This document shows positions 1-3,473 of a stretch of DNA of 5,188 bases, piece by piece (within the stretch, counting starts at the first letter, position 1; each line of letters begins with the position of its first letter). The stretch is from Flavobacteriaceae bacterium (lineage in GTDB: Bacteria > Bacteroidota > Bacteroidia > Flavobacteriales > Flavobacteriaceae), in NCBI GenBank assembly GCA_947461915.1, contig CANHNG010000164.1:1-5188 (forward strand), read 5' to 3'. The notes below the pieces were generated by a model. The model was not told the origin of the DNA. It saw only the letters and a list, made by a program, of their open reading frames with translations, and ran no database searches. A program made the translations under genes and the position numbers.

Positions 1-90
1 GTATTGAATAACTGAATCGTAATCAAATTTAGCTTGTGAAAAGGCTGAAATTGAAATGATTAAAAAAAATAGAAAAGTGAATTTTTTCAT
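1..90 (-). CDS. Exported protein of unknown function, N-terminal fragment (runs off left edge)
   Basis: Reading leftward from the ATG at 90-88, thirty codons stay open to the window edge. The translation begins MKKFTFLFF, continues through a hydrophobic stretch (residues 4-16) and reaches SAFSQ at residues 15-19. That is a textbook Bacteroidota signal peptide: a short Lys-rich n-region, a hydrophobic core and a cleavage site just before the Gln. The mature protein would start around QAKFDYDS, so the product is exported across the inner membrane. Only about eleven mature residues are visible, too few to name a family. The start is supported by the signal peptide and by a consensus promoter on the same strand at 187-157, which predicts a leader of about 60 nt. 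No Shine-Dalgarno is seen; the bases before the ATG are A-rich, as is normal in this phylum. Confidence 0.8.
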   Translation of the reverse strand, partial: MKKFTFLFFLIISISAFSQAKFDYDSVIQY

Positions 91-156
91 TGTATTGCTT
101 TTTTAATTTGTTGATTTGTATATTGATGGGTATGCAAATTGAAAAATTGCACAGCG

Positions 157-187
157 CAAAAATAGTTTAAAGTTACTATGCCACAAA
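157..187 (-). promoter_or_regulatory. Bacteroidota-type promoter for the leftward exported-protein gene
   Basis: On the minus strand, TTTG (187-184) is followed after exactly 19 bp by TATTTTG-type box TATTTTTG (164-157), an exact match to TTTG-N19-TAnnTTTG. Transcription would start near 150, giving a leader of about 60 nt before the ATG at 90. The TTTG element lies inside the left arm of the inverted repeat at 181-204, which it shares with the opposing promoter. Confidence 0.65.
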
Positions 188-204
188 GTTTTTTATCTTT
201 GTGG
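181..204. repeat. Perfect 8-bp inverted repeat linking two divergent promoters
   Basis: CCACAAAG (181-188) and CTTTGTGG (197-204) are perfect reverse complements separated by 8 bp of T/A. The left arm holds the -33 element of the leftward promoter. The right arm overlaps the -7 box of the rightward promoter. It could be an operator for a dimeric regulator acting on both genes, or a by-product of two promoter elements of similar sequence facing each other. Confidence 0.45.
194..201 (+). promoter_or_regulatory. -7 box (TATCTTTG) for the short rightward gene
   Basis: TATCTTTG is an exact TAnnTTTG match. No good TTTG lies 19-21 bp upstream, so the -33 element is weak or absent. The predicted start site near 207 leaves only about 4 nt before the ATG at 211 or about 13 nt before the ATG at 220, which favours the second start. 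Confidence 0.5.
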
Positions 205-219
205 AAATAAATGGTATTT

Positions 220-363
220 ATGTTCCAAATTTTAGCCCAAATAAACAAACTCCTGTTGCCTAGTTTTACCAAACAAGGACTGGATTTGGCCAAAGCCAAG
301 AAATGGCAAAAGGCGCTCATTGGCTATCGGTATTACATAACTACAAGAGCATTAGATTGTTGA
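220..363 (+). CDS. Small basic conserved-looking protein (47 aa), function unknown
   Basis: A 47-codon frame opens at ATG 220 (in-frame ATG also at 211, giving 51 aa) and ends at TGA 361-363. The translation starts MFQILAQINKLLLPSF, has a Lys-rich middle (LAKAKKWQKA, about residues 23-32) and ends with an aromatic segment YRYYITTRALDC. It is basic, has no signal peptide, and is probably cytosolic or nucleic-acid/membrane associated. Coding reality is supported by the exact -7 box just upstream, by coding-like codon choice (GCC, CTC, AAG), and by my recollection of very similar ~50-residue proteins with the same LLPS(F/Y)TKQ and YYxTTRALD segments in Flavobacteriaceae. As I recall, some of those carry the label SsrA-binding protein; at a third of SmpB's length and without its fold, that label would not be reliable. 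Start 220 is chosen because the family begins MFxIL and the leader is otherwise only a few bases. Confidence 0.65.
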   Translation: MFQILAQINKLLLPSFTKQGLDLAKAKKWQKALIGYRYYITTRALDC

Positions 364-424
364 TTTAAGATAATTGATTGCATATTTTGGAATTTAAAAA
401 AATAGACTTAATTTGTATTTTCAA

Positions 425-455
425 TTTGCAAATCATATAATTATACCTATATTTG
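425..455 (+). promoter_or_regulatory. Consensus promoter for tRNA-Arg
   Basis: TTTG (425-428), a 19-bp spacer and TATATTTG (448-455) match the Bacteroidota primary-sigma consensus perfectly. The predicted start site around 461-463 leaves a 5' leader of only 6-8 nt before the mature tRNA, to be trimmed by RNase P. Confidence 0.8.
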
Positions 456-468
456 CACCCACAAAATA

Positions 469-542
469 GGCCTTGTGGCGCAACTGAATAGCGCACTTGA
501 TTACGGCTCAAGAGGTTACTGGTTTGAATCCAGTCAAGGTCA
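469..542 (+). tRNA. tRNA-Arg (anticodon ACG)
   Basis: A complete 74-nt cloverleaf folds. The acceptor stem is GGCCTTG/CAAGGTC (469-475/535-541, one G-U pair). The D stem is GCGC/GCGC (478-481/491-494). The anticodon stem is CTTGA/TCAAG (496-500/508-512) with loop TTACGGC, giving ACG at 503-505. The variable loop is five nt. The T stem is ACTGG/CCAGT (518-522/530-534), and the discriminator base is A542. The ACG anticodon, deaminated to ICG, reads CGU/CGC/CGA arginine codons. The 3' CCA is not encoded and must be added by nucleotidyltransferase. Two normally near-invariant bases differ: position 19 is A (487) instead of G, and position 56 is T (525) instead of C. Together they still form a Watson-Crick tertiary pair, so the elbow should be preserved. 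The 15-48 pair is A-T. The gene has its own promoter and terminator. Confidence 0.95.
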
Positions 543-549
543 CTACTAC

Positions 550-590
550 AATCCCGAAACACTTGATATACAAGGTTTCGGGATTTTTTA
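550..590 (+). terminator. Strong intrinsic terminator after tRNA-Arg
   Basis: AATCCCGAAAC (550-560) pairs perfectly over 11 bp with GTTTCGGGATT (575-585). The loop can add a CTTG/CAAG extension (562-565/571-574), and a run of T follows (584-589). It starts 8 nt after the tRNA, so the tRNA is transcribed alone. Confidence 0.9.
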
Positions 591-600
591 TTATATTTAC

Positions 601-617
601 GTGCCCAATTTGTGACC
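601..617. repeat. Short imperfect direct repeat GTGCCC / GTGACC behind the tRNA
   Basis: GTGCCC (601-606) and GTGACC (612-617) repeat with an 11-bp period around AATTT. GC-rich repeats of this kind stand out in a very AT-rich spacer and are reminiscent of arm or core sites beside tRNA genes used by tyrosine integrases. No integrase gene and no second copy of the tRNA 3' end is present here, so an attachment site is only a possibility. Confidence 0.2.
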
Positions 618-671
618 GTTTTATTTACTTTGAGTTATATCAAAAACAAATTTAAATATTTAAAAAATATA

Positions 672-703
672 TTTGGCGAATGATATTAATATCAATATCT
701 TTG
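672..703 (+). promoter_or_regulatory. hicAB promoter with embedded 14-bp palindromic operator
   Basis: TTTG (672-675), a 20-bp spacer and TATCTTTG (696-703) match the Bacteroidota promoter consensus. The spacer contains TGATATTAATATCA (681-694), a perfect 14-bp palindrome. Transcription would begin near 710, about 22 nt before hicA. A palindrome between the promoter elements is where an autorepressing antitoxin would bind, and HicB here carries a C-terminal helix-turn-helix. An alternative -7 box, TATATTTG (668-675), overlaps the -33 element but has no upstream TTTG at the right distance. Confidence 0.65.
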
Positions 704-731
704 CTTTCTATTAATTCGGATACTATGTTCT

Positions 732-920
732 ATGAAATATTCAGAATTGGAACGAAAACTTAAAAAAGCGGGTTGCCATTATGTAAGAGATGGAAAAAAA
801 CATCCAATTTGGTTCAGCCCAATAACTGAAAAAGAATTTCAAACGAGCCACCACAAAAGCGAAGAAGTGAAATTTGGAACATTACAAAGTATTTTAAGAG
901 ATTCGGGATTAAAAAAATAA
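732..920 (+). CDS. hicA: HicA-family type II toxin (mRNA interferase)
   Basis: This 62-residue protein matches the HicA (YcfA-like) fold: a small double-stranded-RNA-binding-like domain that cleaves mRNA and halts growth unless neutralised. Visible landmarks are MKYSELERKLKKAG (helix 1), RDGKKHPIW (19-27) with the conserved catalytic-type His24 at the start of the beta sheet, a HHKSEEV segment (40-46) and GTLQSILRDSGL (49-60), equivalent to the family's G-T-L-x-x-I-L-K-x-A-G-L ending. Length is normal for the family (about 60), so it appears intact. It is the first gene of a two-gene operon, with hicB starting 5 nt after its stop; toxin-first order is typical for hicAB. The start at 732 sits about 22 nt after the predicted transcription start. 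An ATG at 725 is in another frame. It is very AT- and Lys-rich compared with the pentapeptide gene downstream. Confidence 0.9.
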   Translation: MKYSELERKLKKAGCHYVRDGKKHPIWFSPITEKEFQTSHHKSEEVKFGTLQSILRDSGLKK

Positions 921-925
921 AAGTT

Positions 926-1327
926 ATGAAAGTAAAAGTAATTATTGAAAGAGGAAATGATGGTAGTTATGGAGCTTATATTGGTTCTAATAATGTATCT
1001 TTTGGAATTATAGGCGATGGAGAAACGGTACAAGATGCAAAAAATGATTTTTTAAATTCTTATGACGAAATGAAAGATTATTATGCAGAAAACAACAAAA
1101 ATTTTACTGAATGTGAATTTCAATTTCAATTTGATATTGCTTCCTTTTTAGCTTATTATGGCAGCATTTTATCATTAGCTGGAATGGAACGTTTAACAGG
1201 TGTAAATCAAGGTCAATTAAGTCATTATGTTACCGGCCATAGAAAACCATCAAAAAAAACTATTGAAAAAATTGAAACTAAATTACACGAATTTGGAAAA
1301 GAATTAAATCAAGTAGAATTTGTTTGA
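926..1327 (+). CDS. hicB: HicB-family antitoxin with C-terminal helix-turn-helix
   Basis: The 133-residue partner of HicA begins five bases after the hicA stop, so the two are certainly co-transcribed and probably translationally coupled. Residues 1-60 form a HicB-like partial RNase H fold: a beta strand MKVKVIIERG, then DGSYGAY (12-18), then GDGETVQDAKNDFL (30-43), the usual turn and helix. This part normally binds and covers the toxin. Residues about 83-125 look like an XRE-type helix-turn-helix: LAGMERLTGVNQGQLSHYVTG with recognition helix around NQGQLSHYV, followed by RKPSKKTIEKIE. The antitoxin is therefore expected to repress its own operon, most plausibly through the palindrome at 681-694. 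The pattern closely resembles HicB proteins I know from Bacteroidota. The start needs no Shine-Dalgarno; an A-rich stretch precedes it. Confidence 0.9.
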   Translation: MKVKVIIERGNDGSYGAYIGSNNVSFGIIGDGETVQDAKNDFLNSYDEMKDYYAENNKNFTECEFQFQFDIASFLAYYGSILSLAGMERLTGVNQGQLSHYVTGHRKPSKKTIEKIETKLHEFGKELNQVEFV

Positions 1328-1369
1328 TACAGTATATTTTGAACACTCAAAAAAAATTTAAGCACAAGA

Positions 1370-1397
1370 AACCCCTCGTTTGAGGGGTTATTTTTTT
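1370..1397 (+). terminator. Intrinsic terminator of hicAB
   Basis: AACCCCTC (1370-1377) pairs with GAGGGGTT (1382-1389) around a GTTT loop and is followed by seven T (1391-1397). It lies about 43 nt after the hicB stop and isolates hicAB from the pentapeptide-repeat gene. Confidence 0.9.
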
Positions 1398-1487
1398 ACT
1401 TTTTCACTTTACAGAATACGACACTATCCAAAATGACGAATTGAATTTAGTAAACGAGTATAATTAAATAAACAAACCCAAAAATAA

Positions 1488-2057
1488 ATGACGGACTATT
1501 TCCTAGATATTGAATACAACAACCTCGCTTACGGCGAGGAAGAAGTCAATTTCAAGGAATTCGAATGTTGTACTTTCAACAATTGTGATTTCTCACAATG
1601 TGTGTTTCTGGCCGTCACTTTTATCGATTGTATTTTCAATGATTGTAATTTCAATGCTGCCAAAATCAATTATGTAGCGCTGAGAACCTTGACTTTCAAT
1701 CGTTGCGAGATGAAAGAAGTCAATTTTGCCATGTGCGACAAATTGATTTTCGACATTGCCTTTACCTATTGTGTGCTGGATTTCTCTAAGTTTTACACCT
1801 TAAAGCTCAAAGGCACTTCCTTTGTGCATTGTAGCCTTATAGCCGTTGATTTCATGAGCGCCGATTTAACCGAAGTCGTTTTTGACCGTTGCGATTTGTA
1901 CCGTTCTGAATTTGCTAAAGCCATTGCTAACAAAGCCAATTTCAAAACTAGTTACAACTACACCATTGACCCCAAGATAACTAAAATCAAGAAAGCCGTT
2001 TTTGCTTTGGACGGTTTAAAAGGACTTTTAACAAAATACGAGGTAGTGGTGGAATAA
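1488..2057 (+). CDS. Pentapeptide-repeat protein (189 aa, right-handed quadrilateral beta helix)
   Basis: Aromatic or aliphatic residues recur every fifth position. Phe is at 25, 30, 35, 40, 45, 50, 55, 70 and 80, with I60, L65 and M75 filling the series. After a break, I87, F92, L97, F102, L107, F112, L117, F122, L127, F132, L137, F142 and F152 continue it. This is the centre residue of pentapeptide repeats, here mostly of the Cys/Asn-x-Phe type, and predicts a rod of about 25 repeats. Cys occupies the position two before the centre at 28, 33, 38, 48, 53, 73, 83, 95, 115 and 135. The C-terminal tail after residue 155 (YNYTIDPKITKIKKA to a GLLTKYE ending) is non-repetitive and resembles the tails of Qnr-like proteins, where it helps dimerise. 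There is no signal peptide, so it is cytosolic. Qnr-type relatives protect DNA gyrase, but most family members have no known role and I do not assign one. Codon choice is richer in C-ending codons than in hicAB or the downstream gene. No consensus promoter was found ahead of it. Confidence 0.9.
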   Translation: MTDYFLDIEYNNLAYGEEEVNFKEFECCTFNNCDFSQCVFLAVTFIDCIFNDCNFNAAKINYVALRTLTFNRCEMKEVNFAMCDKLIFDIAFTYCVLDFSKFYTLKLKGTSFVHCSLIAVDFMSADLTEVVFDRCDLYRSEFAKAIANKANFKTSYNYTIDPKITKIKKAVFALDGLKGLLTKYEVVVE

Positions 2058-2081
2058 TTTCTATTCATTCCCGAACAATCT

Positions 2082-2110
2082 GGATTTACTAGTATATAAA
2101 AAATCCTTTT
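2082..2110 (+). terminator. Weak candidate terminator after the pentapeptide gene
   Basis: GGATTT (2082-2087) can pair with AAATCC (2101-2106) around a 13-nt loop and is followed by TTTT. The stem is short and AT-rich, so termination may be inefficient. It lies 25 nt after the stop codon. Confidence 0.3.
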
Positions 2111-2123
2111 GATACTTATAAGA

Positions 2124-2131
2124 TAAATTTG
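2124..2131 (+). promoter_or_regulatory. Candidate -7 box (TAAATTTG) for the T9SS-protein gene
   Basis: TAAATTTG matches TAnnTTTG exactly. A TTTG occurs upstream at 2108-2111 but only 12 bp away, so the -33 element is not satisfied. If used, transcription from about 2138 would give a structured leader of roughly 120 nt. Confidence 0.4.
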
Positions 2132-2158
2132 ATATATTTACAATGCAATAGGCAAAGG

Positions 2159-2209
2159 AGTAGCGACAACCTACCCAATTTTAAATGTATAGTCGCTACT
2201 TTATAGCGA
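2159..2209 (+). promoter_or_regulatory. Leader with two mutually exclusive hairpins
   Basis: AGTAGCGAC (2159-2167) pairs over 9 bp with GTCGCTACT (2192-2200), extendable by two G-U pairs. The same downstream segment, TCGCTA (2193-2198), can instead pair over 6 bp with TAGCGA (2204-2209) around a 5-nt loop. Only one can form at a time. The element lies 48 nt upstream of the preferred start of the T9SS-protein gene. It may be a regulatory leader or part of a repeat element; no known riboswitch consensus is recognised. Confidence 0.4.
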
Positions 2210-2217
2210 GTGTATAC

Positions 2218-2234
2218 AAGTTGTGCGAGATTTT
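2218..2234 (+). repeat. Left arm of inverted repeat bracketing the T9SS-protein gene
   Basis: This 17-bp segment, with core GTTGTGCGAG (2220-2229), is the reverse complement of 3338-3354 at 15 of 17 positions. It is unusually GC-rich for this spacer and lies just ahead of the coding start, 1.1 kb from its partner beyond the stop codon. Confidence 0.5.
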
Positions 2235-2256
2235 CGAACCAATAATAACCAAATTA

Positions 2257-3315
2257 ATGAAAATGAAAAAAATATTACTTTTTCTTATTGTTTTTTACTT
2301 TACAACTGCAGAAGCACAAATTGTTTCAACCTTTATGGAAACTACCAGCAATGGTTGCTACGGTTTAGATATTAATAATAATTTCCTTTATGTAGTATCT
2401 TCATTCAATGGAAAAGTACATAGAAAAGATTTGAACTCAAATGATAATATTTTTGAAACTTTTAATATCGGAGGTAGTGGCTATAATGGAGTTTGTAAGG
2501 TTGGGAATTTTGTTTATGTATCAAAACCTTATAATGGCTCTCCAGGCATATATAGATTTAATCCCGATTCAGGAAGTATAATCCTAGAATCTTTTATAAA
2601 TCTACCTAATGTTTTCGGTTTAGCGCATAGAAATTCTGAGTTATACTTTAGTGCATCTAACAAAATTTATAAAGTTAACTTAGGTTCTTCTGCAACTCCT
2701 ATTATGATAGCCGATAATATTTTAGGTGATGCGGGTTTCTTTAATAGCACAATAGGATTAAAGGTATATGGGGATTATTTGTATGTTTCTGAATCAAATG
2801 GAATTTCTAAAATCAATTTAATTTCTGGAAATTACGAAAAAGACTCAATTTCTATTTTTTCAGGAAATAGTTTTGCTCTAGGAAATAATGATAAAATTTA
2901 TTTAACAGGTGGTCAGGAAATAACTGGAATCTATGAACTTAATCTACAAACACAGACATATTCTCTATTAACTCAAATATCAAATTTTATAGGAACTTAT
3001 GATATCATTTCTTATAATAATTCTTTGTTTGTAACCACACAGGAAGGTGATTATAACAAAGTTGCAAAGATTGATTTAAGTAATTTAAGCACTAACGATG
3101 TAAAACAAATAATCCCATATATTTTTCCTAGTTTAGTTGATGATTTCATAAATTTAACTGGCATAAATAATATTGAAAGCGTAAAAATTATAAATCAAAA
3201 CGGACAAGTAAAATCTGTGAAAGTAGAAAATGCTAAAATAGATGTATCGGATTTGAGTGCTGGTGTGTATTTTATTAAAACTAATGATTGGGTTAAAAAA
3301 TTCATGAAAAAATAG
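2257..3315 (+). CDS. Secreted beta-propeller-like protein with type IX secretion C-terminal domain
   Basis: Starting at ATG 2257 (MKMKKILLFL; next in-frame ATG 2263) the 352-residue product opens with a Lys-rich, hydrophobic signal peptide ending TTAEAQ, cleaved near residue 21. The frame stays open upstream to ATG 2185, but that stretch (MYSRYFIAS...) lies in the structured leader, would bury the signal peptide, and is rejected. The body (about 25-280) has repeated blade-like units of the form xxLYVSxxxGxIxKxDLxxG (for example FLYVVSS, FVYVSKP, LYFSASN, YLYVSES, KIYLTGG, LFVTTQE), as in YncE/NHL-like propellers. Residues about 285-352 match a type A T9SS sorting domain: a degenerate P-x-x-x-D-F-I-N-L-T-G start, SVKIINQNGQVKS, then DVSDLSAGVYFIKTND and the terminal WVKKFMKK. 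The protein should cross the inner membrane by Sec and the outer membrane by the type IX system, ending on the surface or outside. Ligand or binding partner is unknown. Codon use is very AT-rich. Confidence 0.85.
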   Translation: MKMKKILLFLIVFYFTTAEAQIVSTFMETTSNGCYGLDINNNFLYVVSSFNGKVHRKDLNSNDNIFETFNIGGSGYNGVCKVGNFVYVSKPYNGSPGIYRFNPDSGSIILESFINLPNVFGLAHRNSELYFSASNKIYKVNLGSSATPIMIADNILGDAGFFNSTIGLKVYGDYLYVSESNGISKINLISGNYEKDSISIFSGNSFALGNNDKIYLTGGQEITGIYELNLQTQTYSLLTQISNFIGTYDIISYNNSLFVTTQEGDYNKVAKIDLSNLSTNDVKQIIPYIFPSLVDDFINLTGINNIESVKIINQNGQVKSVKVENAKIDVSDLSAGVYFIKTNDWVKKFMKK

Positions 3316-3330
3316 CAAGTTCAATATAGA

Positions 3331-3384
3331 AAGCTTTAAAACCTCGCACAACCTCCGTTTGGCAATATGGCGGGTTTTAAGCTT
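3331..3384. terminator. Imperfect hairpin after the T9SS gene, candidate terminator
   Basis: AAGCTT and AAAACC (3331-3336, 3338-3343, one bulged T between) pair with GGTTTT and AAGCTT (3373-3378, 3379-3384). Three more pairs (CGC 3345-3347 with GCG 3370-3372) are possible after a bulged T. It starts 15 nt after the stop. The 3' T run is only TTTT inside the stem, so efficiency is uncertain. Its inner part competes with the longer pairing of 3356-3372 with 3457-3473. Confidence 0.45.
3338..3354 (-). repeat. Right arm of inverted repeat bracketing the T9SS-protein gene
   Basis: Partner of 2218-2234, with core CTCGCACAAC (3343-3352) and 15 of 17 matching positions in inverted orientation. It lies 23 nt beyond the stop codon and forms the loop-proximal part of the hairpin at 3331-3384. 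Confidence 0.5.
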
Positions 3385-3473
3385 AATTTAAAATTGATTT
3401 TGTACTTGCAAAATCAGTGTTTAATCGAAAGTTTAGGCTTCTTTAATCCGACACATCGCCAAGCTGCCAAACG
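3356..3473. repeat. Long-range two-part inverted repeat in the convergent intergenic space
   Basis: CGTTTGGCA (3356-3364) pairs perfectly over 9 bp with TGCCAAACG (3465-3473). After unpaired 4-nt spacers on each side (ATAT and AAGC), GGCG (3369-3372) pairs with CGCC (3457-3460). Between them lie about 84 bp containing another perfect hairpin at 3395-3416. The outer arm abuts the ATPase stop codon at 3474, and GTTAAAC (3473-3479) follows. Paired boxes separated by extrahelical spacers recall folded integron attC sites, but the outermost box is not symmetric, so the identity is open. Confidence 0.45.
3395..3416 (-). terminator. Candidate terminator of the leftward ABC operon
   Basis: TGATTTTG (3395-3402) and CAAAATCA (3409-3416) form a perfect 8-bp stem with a 6-nt loop. 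Read leftward, the hairpin is followed by ATTTTAAATT, a modest T-rich tail, 58 nt past the ATPase stop. It is AT-rich, so strength is uncertain. It can also form from rightward transcripts. Confidence 0.4.

Noticed and set aside
87..320. Leftward open frame of 77 codons
   Set aside because: It runs through the divergent promoter region and antisense to the 47-residue gene, in a different frame from the exported-protein start at 90. It has no signal or domain.
365..562. Leftward open frame of 65 codons
   Set aside because: It is antisense to the tRNA-Arg gene, its promoter and part of its terminator.
668..675. TATATTTG as the main hicAB -7 box
   Set aside because: No TTTG lies 19-21 bp upstream, whereas the box at 696-703 has one, and this segment itself supplies that -33 element.
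839..1033. Leftward open frame of 64 codons
   Set aside because: Antisense to the hicA/hicB junction; low-complexity Phe/Ile/Ser-rich translation typical of a shadow of A-rich coding DNA.
2185..2256. N-terminal extension of the T9SS protein from ATG 2185
   Set aside because: The extension is encoded in the inverted-repeat leader and would place 24 residues before a clean signal peptide. Starts 2257 or 2263 fit export.
3317..3323. GTTCAAT as an outer integron-type core box on the rightward strand
   Set aside because: It does not fit RYYYAAC at the last base and does not pair with GTTAAAC at 3473-3479 over its whole length.
3154..3351. Leftward open frame of 65 codons
   Set aside because: Antisense to the T9SS C-terminal domain, whose sense-strand motif is unmistakable.
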